Positions 1-9,919 of a stretch of DNA of 47,836 nt are shown here, in pieces. Origin of the DNA: Leptolyngbyaceae cyanobacterium RU_5_1 (GTDB taxonomy: Bacteria > Cyanobacteriota > Cyanobacteriia > Leptolyngbyales > Leptolyngbyaceae); the NCBI GenBank assembly GCA_012034055.1, contig JAAUSG010000012.1, positions 1-47,836 of the forward strand, written 5' to 3'. Every line of letters starts with the position of its first letter. The first letter of the stretch is position 1. The translations under genes were made by a program, and so were the position numbers. The notes beneath the pieces are model-generated. The model was not told where the DNA came from, did no database searches, and saw only the letters and a program-made list of their open reading frames with translations.

Positions 1-1801
1 CTCATTCCGGGGTGAGGGAAAGGGAGCAGGTTCGCGATCGGCTGGATACAGCCTCTCTGAGTCGGAAAATGGAGCGGATGGGTCGTCCGGATAAGGCGTT
101 GGCTCCGGATCAAGATAGTCCTGGTCAGAAAATTCGGAGTCCTCGTCGTCTTTTCGGGAACGAGTTTTTCAAGCGCGGACTCACGGGCCTTCTGTTGAGC
201 CAGTTCAGTACTGCGAATTTGTGCCTGCCACTCACTGATCGCAGACTGTGTTTGCCAGTACAGCGCACGTCCTGGAGCAATACCAGCGGCAACCTGAATG
301 GCTTCGTTGAGCTTGCCCTGATTGGCTAGCGACCACGCCTGATCCAGAATGGGTTGATCTTCAAGGGTTTGAATTTGTCCAATCCAACCTGCAATCAGCG
401 TTTGAGCCTGGTTGCGAGACGGTCGTTCGGTGCCAATTAGCTGTGCCTGGTCGATCGCCCTCCGCAATTCTGGGATGGTTCCTTTCCCTGCCAGCTCTTT
501 TGCAAAAACTAAATAGGGACGGTCTTCGAGTTTGCGAACTTCCTGATGCCAATAGGCAATCAGGGTTTGTGCTTGGGCACGACGAGGGCGATCGCTCGTG
601 ACTTGCTGACCCTGCAGCATCGCGAACTGTAAAGCAACGGTTTGCTGAATTTCGCCAGTCGTATAGGCCAACTGCAGCAGCGTCAAATCCTGCAGTTGGG
701 CTTGCCAACTCTTTAAATTTGCCTGTGCCTCACGATAATAGCGACTGGTGGGTTGGATTAAGTTGGCCGTCGAAATAGCGGCGATCAACTGCCAGAGTTG
801 AGGGGGCGTCGGTTTAATGGTGGTGGCACCCTCAAGCGCATGCTTACGAGCCTGACTGAGCCAGATTAACTCTTGAGCCGTCTGAGCCAGCTTGGGATTG
901 GGGACACCCACTGCGCCAACACCATCGCCTCACTCAGGTCGCCCTTCAGCCAATGGCTAAACCCAAGCGATAATAACGTCTCACTCCACTGCTTCAGCAT
1001 GGGTTGAGCGTCTGACCAACCATAGGTTTTGGCATCCATGCGGCTAATCAGCGCGATCGCAGTACCCAACTGTTCCGGTTGCCCCAATCGTGCCACTTCA
1101 GTTGCCTGGGCCAGATAGCGTCGCCCCTGTTGCTCAACAGACAACCGTTGCGAGAGGGCGGTGGCCCGTTCAAGTCGCCAATAGTCCTGACTGAATTCTC
1201 GTAGTAGCCAGATCTGTTGCTCTGCCAGATCCCAATTCTGGTTCTTTAGGGCTTGATCAGCAGCGGCTGCGATCGCCTCTCCTTTTTGCCAGTAGCGCTT
1301 CCACTCCGCGATCGCGCCTTGAGCCTCCCGGTACAACGGACTCGACCTCGGAATCCGACTCGCCAGCTCAACTGCACCCCGCAGATCGCTCTCCTCAACC
1401 TTTCGCCGAGCTGCAGTGAGCACCGGTTCAGACCACTCCGCAATCAAGCGCTGGGCTTCTCCATACAGTGGATGGTCAGGCGTCCACTGACCCAATAACT
1501 CCAGCCCTGCCAGGATCTTAGGCAACTCGCCCGATCGCGCCGCTTGTTGCACGCAGTGCAGTCGCTCCATATCAGGGGATAGCGGTGAAATTTTTCCACA
1601 GTCGGGAGATGGCGGCGGCGTCGTCAGCCACCAAAAAGCCAATCCGCTAATCCCGCCAAACACACAGCAAATCGTCAAACCAATTAGAAACCAGCGCGAT
1701 CGGATGACTGGCGGGGCTGAAGTGATCTGAGACGGCTGGGCAGGATCGTCTGCCCCAGATGCCTGATTGAGGTCAAATGGATTTGATTGCTTTCCTAACA
1801 T
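1..1801 (-). CDS. Membrane-anchored helical-repeat protein, frameshifted and partial (runs off the left edge)
   Basis: The protein has a short cytoplasmic N-terminus, one membrane segment (WFLIGLTICCVFGGISGLAF, about residues 37-56) and then many units of roughly 35-40 residues with the pattern W..A...A..IP..SPLY.EAQ..I..W. This matches a cyanobacterial family often labelled 'chromosome segregation ATPase', although no ATPase motif is visible. The chosen ATG at 1801 lies 10 bases after a strong GGAGG site. Reading is broken twice: at the G4 run 900-903 and at the T4 run 151-154. Adding one base at each keeps the repeat pattern going and leads into an acidic Pro/Asp-rich tail (SDQDYLDPEPTPYPDDPS) that is still open at base 1. 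Without repair the first frame stops at 866. Function unknown; a structural or scaffold role is only a guess. Confidence 0.7.
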
Positions 1802-1931
1802 TGTTTTCACTCCTCCCCGTTGAAGCAAGCTCAACCTATCGCTTCAGCTCCAACACTTCAACCTCGTAGTACCCATCATAGGCGGTCTCCACCCGATTTG
1901 CTCGTCACCGCTGAAGCAAGCTGGGTTTGGG

Positions 1932-2081
1932 TCAACATGACGACCCTGCTTCCACTGTTACGGTTTTGGTGTCTACATCCACATCAACGTTGGCATCCGG
2001 TTCAGCCGTCAGAATCGTCTCTGGGATTACTTTAGCTGTCTCAGCACTATCGATCGTTGGAACATTCAATTTAAGTGCCAT
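1932..2081 (-). CDS. Small heavy-metal-associated-domain-like protein lacking the metal-binding cysteines
   Basis: This 49-residue reading frame starts MALKLNVPTI and contains TAEPDANVDVDVDTKTVTVE, which closely resembles cyanobacterial copper-chaperone/HMA proteins. In that family the loop after the first strand carries a CxxC pair; here it reads DSAETA, with no cysteine. The reading frame ends early, so the last strand and helix of the fold (about 15-20 residues) are missing. It is either a decaying gene or another frameshift victim, since the bases downstream keep some coding character. It lies 130 bases upstream of the repeat-protein gene on the same strand. Metal binding is not expected from this version. 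Confidence 0.5.
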   Translation of the reverse strand: MALKLNVPTIDSAETAKVIPETILTAEPDANVDVDVDTKTVTVEAGSSC

Positions 2082-2204
2082 AATTCCTCTGTTAACTCAC
2101 ATACCTTTTCATTGTGAGTACTTGGACTTGGCACTTCATTCTGCCATGGATAGATTTTGAGATTTATGAAGCGATCGCAATCTCTCAACCATGATGTTTC
2201 GTGT

Positions 2205-2396
2205 TTAACTCTCAGATTCTTCTTGGCGGCGTTTTTGGTATTCTGCGTAAATTTCGGGGAAACGATTAGCATCTTCCGGTGAATACCACTTAGCGTTTGG
2301 ATTTGCCAAGATTCTATCTGCCAATACATAAAAAGCTTCTTCATCCTCACGATGTGCCAATACATAAGCTTTTAGAAAGCATTGAATCGCTCTCAC
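2205..2396 (-). CDS. Hypothetical 63-residue protein, possibly N-terminally truncated
   Basis: An acidic, soluble 63-residue frame with a GTG start (the only start in its 5' part) and the segment YSPEDANRFPEIYAEYQKRRQE near its end. I do not recognise the family. Its first ten or so codons overlap, on the opposite strand, a stretch that encodes an antitoxin-like helix (2366-2476), so the natural 5' end may have been replaced by a rearrangement near 2370. Codon choice in the remainder looks genuine. Confidence 0.4.
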   Translation of the reverse strand: MRAIQCFLKAYVLAHREDEEAFYVLADRILANPNAKWYSPEDANRFPEIYAEYQKRRQEESES

Positions 2397-2476
2397 TGGA
2401 GGATCAGGAAGCGTTGATTGAGCTAGTCCAGCGCAGGTTGAGCGATCGCAGGCGTGCAGCGGCGATCACGAGTCAT
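2366..2476 (+). pseudogene. Remnant of a cyanobacterial antitoxin N-terminus
   Basis: The plus strand encodes KLLESIESLSLEDQEALIEL followed by VQRRLSDRRR. This is typical of the N-terminal helix of small cyanobacterial antitoxins that pair with RelE/ParE-like toxins. No start codon with ribosome site precedes it, the C-terminal half is absent, and the frame then runs antisense into the PIN-domain gene. I read it as a broken gene at a rearrangement point between two toxin-antitoxin modules. Confidence 0.4.
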
Positions 2477-2967
2477 CATAAAGACTCTTCAGCTAGCCGC
2501 AGTACGGTTGCACGAGTGGATAGGTCGAGTCGGAAGCCAAGGTTGTCGAGTTGATCGAGGATTGGCATGACAGCAGTCAAGTAGCCAGACTGCTTGGCTT
2601 TCAAAAGTACACCCAAGGTTCCGGTAAAACGAACTTCCAGCGATCGCGCATAGGATCGAGCAAGAGCATCATCTAGAAGCACCAGAGAGCCAGGAATTTC
2701 TAAAGCCAAAGCCAAAGTCTCTCGTTCTCCTGCACCAAGATTCTCAATGACCGAATCAATCGGGAAAAAATCTTGTGCTTGCCGAACAGTTACCCATGAC
2801 AGCGAAGCTGGATCGGGCAAAGCAACTCCCAGATTTCGTCCTTCAGCCAGTTCATCAATCACTGCTTGAGGCAGAATGATTTGACCGTACAGAGTAGTGA
2901 GCAAATCGAGCAAATTTGTCTGATAGAGGTACTGAATCGGTGAGGTGTCACTGATGACCTCAGGCAT
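2476..2967 (-). CDS. DUF3368 PIN-like toxin
   Basis: A 163-residue protein of the DUF3368 family, related to PIN-domain ribonucleases. It begins with the acidic motif VISDTSPI, where the Asp is the first metal ligand; further acidic positions are at AVIDELAEG, LGAGERETLALA and VLLDDALAR, in the order expected for a PIN active site. Family members act as the toxin of type II pairs with UPF0175 antitoxins, presumably by cutting RNA. The gene overlaps the upstream antitoxin gene by 8 bases, which indicates translational coupling. Length is normal and all likely metal-binding acids are present, so it should be functional. Confidence 0.85.
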   Translation of the reverse strand: MPEVISDTSPIQYLYQTNLLDLLTTLYGQIILPQAVIDELAEGRNLGVALPDPASLSWVTVRQAQDFFPIDSVIENLGAGERETLALALEIPGSLVLLDDALARSYARSLEVRFTGTLGVLLKAKQSGYLTAVMPILDQLDNLGFRLDLSTRATVLRLAEESL

Positions 2968-3211
2968 TTGCCAAATCCTCTCGCAGTTCTGCCTCGGTTA
3001 GACGAAAGGTATCTACGCCGTAGTCTGCCAGCTTACTTAGAAATATGACCCTTGGAATTCCAGCAAATTTCGCTGCCATCCCCGAAGATAGGCGTCCTAA
3101 CTCATAAAACTTGACTGCTGCTGCCAGGCGCACTTCATCGCTCAATTGCTCAGGCGCTAAGTCTAAGGCTGTCAGCACGTCATCTGGTAGAGAAAGCGCA
3201 ATTTCGTACAT
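2960..3211 (-). CDS. UPF0175 family antitoxin
   Basis: An 83-residue protein with the UPF0175 signature: LPDDVLTALDLAPEQLSDEV, then AAAVKFYELGRLSSGMAAKFAGIPRVIF, a helix-turn-helix-like stretch. The family supplies antitoxins to DUF3368 PIN-like toxins; the N-terminal half probably binds DNA for autoregulation and the C-terminal tail (LTEAELREDLANA) should contact the toxin. The downstream toxin gene overlaps it by 8 bases. Order (antitoxin first) and spacing are those of a standard type II module. Confidence 0.85.
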   Translation of the reverse strand: MYEIALSLPDDVLTALDLAPEQLSDEVRLAAAVKFYELGRLSSGMAAKFAGIPRVIFLSKLADYGVDTFRLTEAELREDLANA

Positions 3212-3241
3212 TTTGGGGTTCTTGAGTGGATTTACGTTTAT

Positions 3242-3909
3242 TCAGGTCTCAAGCGTCTGCAGTTGTTGAGCAAACCACTGGGCGGCGGTGCCGTTGGGAA
3301 CGCCCTGGTTGAGTTTTCCAGAGTTTGGCTGACCAGCGCGATCGCCAATCCCTCCAGTGCGCTCGACACTTCAATTTGCTGATATGTGCCGTCTGCTTGC
3401 AGCCGAAACGCTAAGACCCGCGCCCCCTTCACATCTGCTACCCAGTATTCGGGTACGCTAAGAGCGGCGTAAAGCTGTTTCTTTTCATCCAGATCGGTGG
3501 CGATCGTGGTATCGCCCACTTCACCGACTAAATCAGGCACACGCCACTGATCCAAATTGATATAGCGCGATTCCCCCGCTTGCCACTGCGGAAACCCTGC
3601 GCCAATATACAGCACCAAATCTGGTGAGGCAGCTTGTACCCCAGTCTTCTCCATCAAACAACCATTCAGGGCATCGAAGGGCTGCTGGGATTTTTGAGAA
3701 AACCAAATAAAAAAGATTAATCCCATCAACGCATTAAAGCGCGCATGGTTAATTCCCTCACCCATCTCGACTAGCAGATACCCCTGGTTGAAGAATAAAC
3801 TCGCTGACCCTTCTGGAAGAGTGTCTCGCACGCGCAGATAATCCTCCCAGGTAGCCGGCTGCCATTGGGGAATTGGGTCAGAGGTCGGGACGGTCAGCAG
3901 AGAAGTCAT
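3242..3909 (-). CDS. Uma2 family (DUF820) protein, frameshifted near the 3' end
   Basis: Uma2 proteins have a restriction-endonuclease-like fold and are hugely expanded in cyanobacteria; their role is not established. The typical features are here: WEDYLRVRDTLPEG near the N-terminus, SPDLVLYIG, PDLVGEVGDTT (core acidic residues) and YWVADVKGARVLAF. As sequenced, the frame drifts after VSQTLEN into a Pro-rich tail ending at 3238. Adding one base to the T4 run at 3314-3317 gives QTLEKLNQGVPNGTAAQWFA and a stop at 3242, which is how these proteins normally end (222 residues). The drift is therefore probably a homopolymer error. Confidence 0.8.
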
Positions 3910-3999
3910 AGACGCGCCTCACTCCATGCCTGAGTGGGTCATTGGTTTATTCTAACCCGCTACAATATAGAGGCTTGAATCCCTTGCCACACTTGAGTA

Positions 4000-5906
4000 A
4001 TGACCACCCCTGTTGAATTTCTGGATGCCTTTGATGTGATTGTTGTTGGAGCCGGACACTCCGGTTGTGAAGCGGCTCTGGCAACGGCACGATTGGGCTG
4101 TCGCACGTTGCTGTTGACCCTCAACCTGGATAAGATTGCCTGGCAGCCTTGCAATCCGGCTGTTGGCGGACCAGCGAAATCTCAACTGGTGCATGAGGTG
4201 GATGCGTTGGGGGGTGAGATTGGCAAGATCAGCGATCGCACCTATTTGCAAAAGCGGATTTTGAACTCCTCTAGAGGTCCGGCTGTGTGGGCATTACGAG
4301 CGCAGACCGATAAGCGCGAGTATGCAGCGGTGATGAAAAGCATCGTTGAGAACCAGGAAAACCTCAGCGTGCGCGAAGGCATGGTGACGGATCTGGTGCT
4401 GGGCAAACATAACGACGTGATCGGCGTACAGACCTACTTTGGCGTCGCCTTTCAGTGCAAAGCCGTAATTTTAACCACCGGCACCTTCTTGGGTGGACGG
4501 ATTTGGGTTGGCAACAAATCGATGGAAGCCGGACGGGCGGGAGAATTTGCGGCGGTGGAGCTAACGGAAACCCTGAATCAATTGGGCTTTGAAACCGGAC
4601 GGCTGAAGACGGGCACTCCGGCACGGGTCGATCGCCGCTCAATCAACTTCGACATTCTCGAACCCCAACCCAGCGATCGCGAGCTGCGCTGGTTCAGCTT
4701 TGACCCAGAGGTTTGGGTAGAGCGGGAAACGATGCCTTGCCACCTCACCCGCACCACCGCCGAAACCCACCGCATCATTCGCGAGAACCTGCACCTATCG
4801 CCCGTCTATGGCGGTTGGGTGGATGCGAAAGGTCCGCGCTACTGTCCCAGCATTGAAGACAAAATTGTCCGCTTTGCCGATAAGGAGAGCCATCAGATTT
4901 TCCTGGAACCGGAAGGACGCGACATTCCAGAGATTTACGTGCAGGGCTTCTCGACTGGATTGCCGGAACCGATCCAACTGCAGATGCTGCGATCGCTCCC
5001 CGGACTGGAACACTGCACCCTGCTGCGTCCGGCTTATGCCGTGGAGTATGACTATCTGCCAGCAACTCAGTGCTATCCAACCTTGATGACCAAAACGATT
5101 GAGGGGCTGTTCTGCGCCGGACAGATCAACGGCACCACGGGCTACGAAGAAGCCGCTGCCCAGGGATTGGTTGCTGGGATCAACGCCGCTCGGTTCTGTC
5201 GAGCACAGGAGCTGGTCACCTTTCCGCGTGAACAGAGCTACATCGGCACCTTGATTGATGACCTCTGTACCAAAGACTTGCGTGAACCCTACCGGATGCT
5301 GACTTCGCGATCGGAGTATCGCCTGGTGCTGCGCTCCGATAATGCCGATCAGCGCCTTACTCCACTCGGTCACGAACTGGGGCTTATTGACGATCGCCGT
5401 TGGCGACTGTTCCAGTGTAAGCAGGCAGCCATTGTCGCTGAAAAAGAACGCCTGCAAGAGGTTCGCGTCAAGGAGCATGATGAATGGGGCAGGCGATCGC
5501 AGCCCACACCCAACAGTTCATCAAAGGCTCGATTACACTAGCTGAGTTACTCCGCAAGCCCGGATTGCACTATGTGGATTTGGATCGCTTTGGACTCGGC
5601 AATTCAACACTGGATCGGGCTGAGAAGGAAGGTGCTGAAATTGACATCAAATATTCCGGGTATATTCAACGGCAGCAGCACCAAATTGCCGCGATCGCCC
5701 GTCAGGAACACCGCAAACTACCTGCCAGTCTGGATTACTCTTCAATTTCTACCCTCTCCAACGAAGCCCGCGAAAAGCTGACCAAAATCCGCCCGCTCAC
5801 GATCGGACAAGCCTCTCGTATCGGTGGCGTCAATCCCGCTGACATCAACGCATTGCTGATTTACCTGGAAGTGCAAGCACGGCGAGCTACTGAGGTCGTT
5901 GTCTGA
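4000..5906 (+). CDS. mnmG: tRNA uridine-5-carboxymethylaminomethyl modification enzyme MnmG (frameshifted)
   Basis: MnmG (GidA) uses FAD, and with MnmE installs the carboxymethylaminomethyl group on wobble uridine 34 of certain tRNAs. The N-terminal FAD-binding [17 protein letters not shown] (residues about 17-33) is intact, followed by the family blocks [51 protein letters not shown] and [17 protein letters not shown]. The frame breaks at the G4 run 5486-5489; one extra G gives [18 protein letters not shown] and continues to the stop at 5906, a 635-residue enzyme of normal length. Because the C-terminal domain (MnmE/tRNA contact) is well conserved after the break, sequence error is more likely than a dead gene. 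It stands alone with no clear operon. Confidence 0.93.
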
Positions 5907-6051
5907 ACATCTGCAGATTTGCATTCTGGAATCGACTCACAAAGTCAGGCAGACAAGTACCCGCGCCGGGTCATGCTGAAACAGCGCTGAGTCGTTTAGA
6001 GTTGCCGTAGTTGAGTCCTGTTTTTTGCAACCAACGGAGTCCCAGCACCTT

Positions 6052-8103
6052 ATGTCTCTTAAAACCGTCACCTATAGTGAAGATTTTCTGGACAAACTCA
6101 AAACCTTGCGCAGTCAAGAAATTTCGCCCAGCTCGGAGAGTCCTTCATTCCTGATGGGAGCACGCGATCGCGAAGTAGACGCGATCGCGATTTTGGCGAG
6201 GCGAGTCGAAAACATGGCAGCCAGTGGCTCTGGAGTCTCCTTGTTTGATCTGGAGCGTGTCTTGGGGCGGAATGACCTGCTGCCGGTTAATTTCCTGCAC
6301 CGAGGAACACTGGCTGCTCGTGCGGTGTGTCGAATTTGGGTCGGCGATCTGTTCGGCTCAAACGGGAGCTGGGGGACGGGCTTTCTCGTCTCGCCTCGCT
6401 TGCTGATCACCAATAATCACGTCATTCCATCGCTGGATGAGGCTATACGGGCAGCGGCGCAATTTGGGTACGAGATGGACATCAACGGCAGACCGCGCGA
6501 GGGAAAATCGTTTCAATTGACGCCTCAAGACGCATTCATAACCGACCCGGAGCTTGATTTCACCCTGGTCGCCGTTGCTGAAACATCGGAAGACGGGGAA
6601 GCCAGCTTGAGCGACTACGGGTTTTTGCGCCTCGACCCCACGCTCCACAAAATAGAGCCTGCCGAATTCGTCACCATCATTCAACACCCCGATGGTCAGC
6701 CCAAGCAAATTGCCATTCGGGAAAACAAGGTGCTCAAGATTGGGGATAACCAGGACACCCTCAAGGATAATTTCCTTTGGTATGCCAGCGACACTGCCCC
6801 TGGGTCATCGGGTTCCCCAGCGCTCAACGACAACTGGCAGGTGGTTGCCGTTCATCACAAAAGCGTCGTGGAGAGCCGCACCCGCGATGGAATTGAAGAA
6901 ATTCAACTGACCAATGGCGAGTGGGTGCCCAAGCAAGAGGCGGAAAATCTGCGGGAGAGTCAGATTAAATGGATTGCCAATCAAGGCGTTCGCACCAGCC
7001 GAATTCTCGCAAAGGTCAATACCGTCCAAGCGCAACAGGACGGTTCTGCATCGGCTCTGGTGCAAGCGTTGCTTGAAGATGCCAAAGGGATTCGCGTGTT
7101 TCCAGGGACAACGCCTCGTGAAAGTGTGGTGAGTCCGGCAACCAGCACTCCGATTTCAACGGAGGAGGAGATCAGTCTTGAGAAGCGCAAGCCGCGTCGT
7201 CCTAAATCGGGCGATCGCCCCAGTGCCGACGGCAGCGTTCGTCCAGTGAGTTACTATGCAGGACGCAAAGGGTATGACCCTAATTTTCTCAAGGTCACCA
7301 TTCCCTTACCCGAATTGACACCCGCCGCTCTTGCCTTTGGTGCAGTCGCACCGGTAAAAGGGACACGGGATAATATTCTGCACTACACCCATTTCTCGAT
7401 CGCCCTGTGTGAAACTCGTCGCCTGGCGTTTTACACAGCGGTCAATATTGATGGAAAGCAGTGGATTGGACTGGGACGGGGAAAAGATGAATGGTTCCTT
7501 GACCCCCGCATTGCTAGAGAGCTGCAAGTCGGAAACAGCTTCTATGGCAACGAACCGGGAGGCAACTTCTTTGACCGGGGACATCTGGTACGTCGGCAAG
7601 ACCCCATTTGGGGAACACAAAACGAAGCCAGTTTAGCGAATATCGACACGTTCCACTTTACCAATTGCGCTCCCCAATACTTCCAGTTCAACCAATCGGA
7701 GCAACTCTGGCAGGGGTTGGAAAACTTTATCCTGACCAACACCGATCAAGAGGATTTGCTGGCAACGGTCTTCACCGGCCCGATTTTTCAACGAGATGAT
7801 ATCGTTCACCGAGGCGTTCAAGTGCCCCGATTCTTCTGGAAGGTTGTTGCCGTTGTAGACAGGGATGGCAAGCTCTATTCCAGCGCTTACGTGGTCAGCC
7901 AGGAGAAATTTGTGGATGATATCCCCTTTGAGCGTCGCCCGGTTGGCGAATTCAACAACTTCCAGGTGTCTGTCACCAGTTTGGAAACCAGAACGGGCTT
8001 GAAATTCACTGATGAAGTCCGCCAGGCTGATGTTTACACGGGTCCCGCCAGCGGAACCGGACTGCGCGGCTTCGGTGACATTGAGCATCCGCGCCGCAGT
8101 TAG
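6052..8103 (+). CDS. Trypsin-like serine protease fused to a DNA/RNA non-specific endonuclease (NUC domain)
   Basis: The 683-residue protein has two catalytic modules. Residues about 90-275 form a V8/trypsin-like protease with His123 (LLITNNHVI), Asp169 (PELDFTLV) and Ser253 (APGSSGSPA). Residues about 400-680 form a NUC-type beta-beta-alpha-metal nuclease with the DRGH motif at 508-511 (NFFDRGHLVRR) and a following NID..HFTNCAPQ block holding the metal-ligand Asn. The first 85 residues (LERVLGRNDLLPVNFL) resemble small helical modules found on proteases of bacterial conflict systems; that part is inference. No signal peptide or membrane segment is seen, so it is probably cytoplasmic. ATG at 6052 is preferred to a TTG nine codons upstream. 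It stands alone. A role in defence or programmed cell death is plausible but unproven. Confidence 0.85.
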   Translation: MSLKTVTYSEDFLDKLKTLRSQEISPSSESPSFLMGARDREVDAIAILARRVENMAASGSGVSLFDLERVLGRNDLLPVNFLHRGTLAARAVCRIWVGDLFGSNGSWGTGFLVSPRLLITNNHVIPSLDEAIRAAAQFGYEMDINGRPREGKSFQLTPQDAFITDPELDFTLVAVAETSEDGEASLSDYGFLRLDPTLHKIEPAEFVTIIQHPDGQPKQIAIRENKVLKIGDNQDTLKDNFLWYASDTAPGSSGSPALNDNWQVVAVHHKSVVESRTRDGIEEIQLTNGEWVPKQEAENLRESQIKWIANQGVRTSRILAKVNTVQAQQDGSASALVQALLEDAKGIRVFPGTTPRESVVSPATSTPISTEEEISLEKRKPRRPKSGDRPSADGSVRPVSYYAGRKGYDPNFLKVTIPLPELTPAALAFGAVAPVKGTRDNILHYTHFSIALCETRRLAFYTAVNIDGKQWIGLGRGKDEWFLDPRIARELQVGNSFYGNEPGGNFFDRGHLVRRQDPIWGTQNEASLANIDTFHFTNCAPQYFQFNQSEQLWQGLENFILTNTDQEDLLATVFTGPIFQRDDIVHRGVQVPRFFWKVVAVVDRDGKLYSSAYVVSQEKFVDDIPFERRPVGEFNNFQVSVTSLETRTGLKFTDEVRQADVYTGPASGTGLRGFGDIEHPRRS

Positions 8104-8110
8104 GGAATAG

Positions 8111-8150
8111 TTGACGCACCCCACGCTTGAAAGACGTGGGAGTGCGTCAA
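8111..8150 (+). terminator. Strong inverted repeat downstream of the protease-nuclease gene
   Basis: TTGACGCAC.CCCACG and CGTGGGAGTGCGTCAA pair into a stem of 15 base pairs with a single bulge and an 8-9 base loop (CTTGAAAGA). It starts seven bases after the stop codon, so it probably ends or stabilises that transcript, although no run of T follows. Similar CCCACGCTTGAAAG hairpins occur at the ends of IS200/IS605-type elements in cyanobacteria, so a transposon-end remnant is the alternative. Confidence 0.5.
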
Positions 8151-8154
8151 GCAT

Positions 8155-8728
8155 TCAACTGATCGACGAAAGATTGCGATCGCGAATGTTCGATCGCGCC
8201 CAATCCCCACAACCTTTCCTTTTGTGCATCTGTTTTTGCCAAGCCTGGCTCAAGACTTTTGCTGCAATATTCGGTTGGAAGAATGCTACGGGAGGCTTGA
8301 CCATGTGGTAGATTTCGAGCATTGTCCGATGAACTTCTGGACAGTCCATTGACAGCACCATCACCTGCTCTACGTATTGCCGCAGCAACAGGTGGATCTT
8401 ATTTGGCTTTGTTGCGGTAGTTATCAAAAATCTTGCGTTTGGATACTACGTGAGAGTGGCAAGGAACTCGTAAATGCTCATGCTCGGTAAATATCTGGAT
8501 ATGGGTACCCGTGCAAGCATGGGGTTCTTGCGAGAGTTTATCTGTTAGCTGAAATTCCTGCAAAATAGTCATGCAGTCTACTAGTAGTGCATCCCCACAG
8601 ATTTTGTCGCGGGGGAATTGTTCTTTGTCTAGGAGTAAAACCTTCAACCCGTGTTTGTGAGCAGACAAAGCCATTGTTGAGCCAGCAGGCCCGCCACCCA
8701 CAATAATCAGATCGTAATTGTAGTTCAT
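8155..8728 (-). pseudogene. FAD-dependent oxidoreductase (geranylgeranyl-reductase/halogenase-like), internally deleted
   Basis: The N-terminal piece starts MNYNYDLIIVGGGPAGST (Rossmann GxGxxG, FAD binding), continues with LLLDKEQFPRDKICGDAL (typical of the geranylgeranyl reductase / flavin monooxygenase group) and stops at 8399 after about 109 residues. A second frame, 8427-8155, carries a C-terminal piece (DCPEVHRTMLEIYHMVKPPV). Such enzymes normally have about 400 residues, so roughly 200 residues of the middle are gone. The gene cannot make a working enzyme. It is last on the minus strand after the Nif11-leader gene and the unknown gene at 8844-9898, so it probably was a tailoring enzyme of that locus. 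Confidence 0.7.
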
Positions 8729-8843
8729 AGTTTTTCTGGAAAATTTGGCTGTATTTTGTTGGGATTGCCAACTTGTTGGCAGCAACTAAGCAATTGCCGT
8801 TTCAGTCTTTTCGCGATTAAGCTAACTAACCAAATTGCTATTC

Positions 8844-9898
8844 TCAGTTTTTTGCCATTTCACTGAGTAGGGCATTGCGCTCAAACCAATCATGACCAAA
8901 TGCTAGATACCCTTTTGCTTCCAAAGGAATACCTGGTTGATAGACCAGTTTTATATGGCTAACCCTTCTCCAAAAAATACTGAAGGCTCTAGAACCCAAG
9001 AAGCGATCGCCAAAGCTAATATTGCCGGGCCACATGTCTGGAACTGATGATTTCTGGGACAATCCAGGCCAAGCTAGAAAAGCATTTTTCTTGGCTGGGG
9101 TACACAGTCCCGCTGCAACCAAATAGTCTAGAAATAGCTGCCACCGGGGTTCATCATAGGGCTGGTTATTTAGAAAACATTCCAAACCAATTCTGGGTAA
9201 AACTGTATCGCTCACATCGAAACTCAAAAGAATAGAATCGACAAACTCAGATAGAGTAGAGGTCAGGGTAGAGAATGTATTTGTCCGATCGCTCCAACCA
9301 ATTTGCATCAGGTAATCTGATAATTGCTCTGGAGAAATTCCCTTGACATTTACCCTGATAGCGTTGACTGAGCGAGATAGCATTGCTCCCAGATGGCTAA
9401 TCGTTGCTCCAGCAGGTAGAGAATTAGCACAACGTCGAAGATTCGACTCAAGCTGCGGAGAAATCGAATGCTTAAGGAGCTTGACCATTTGCATCAGTCC
9501 TTCAGCATCAAGGACAGTTTCCGGATTAAATTTCAAGAAAATACAGGGAATGGGGACTTGGGGTAGCTGTTCGTTCACATCAAATTCTAGTCCGACGTTT
9601 TCGATCTCTTGATGTAGTGAAGAATTTGGCGATGCCCAATGCTGATAGAAGTCATGCAAAATTGCCATGCCGGAGCAGTCAAAAATTCTTCCGGCAGGTT
9701 TTGCTCAAGGCAAGGGAGACGGACTTGGAAATCTACTCCCGATCGATCTGCCCCCAAACGACATTCAAAGCCAGCCATAGATGAGGCAGGTAGGATTTGG
9801 GCAAGGGGCTGAATGTAAGACAAGGCTGCGGGAGAAACCAAGTCAGAGTGAAGGTGGGAGGTAACGATTTTCAGATAATCTTGCATTGAACAGTTCAT
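8844..9898 (-). CDS. Unknown protein of a Nif11-leader peptide locus (frameshifted)
   Basis: I do not recognise this family. Two overlapping frames join into one 351-residue protein if one base is added to the A4 run at 9658-9661: LTAPAWQF then LHDFYQHWASPNSS. Visible features are LGADRSGVDFQVRL early on, VPIPCIFLKF in the middle, and SFDVSDTVLPRIGLECFLNN with YLVAAGLCTPAKKNAFLAWP towards the end. There are no membrane segments or signal peptide. The gene lies between the peptide precursor (10709-11011) and the oxidoreductase remnant on the same strand, so a part in peptide maturation is the natural inference. It could equally be an unrelated soluble protein. Confidence 0.55.
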
Positions 9899-9919
9899 AA
9901 ATCACGCTCCGATTTAAAG

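Noticed and set aside
4795-5478. A 227-codon open frame antisense to mnmG
   Set aside because: It mirrors a highly conserved coding region on the other strand, and its translation shows no family pattern.
4000-5906. mnmG as a true pseudogene
   Set aside because: The only defect is a single missing G in a G4 run, and conservation is normal on both sides; five other genes show the same kind of defect.
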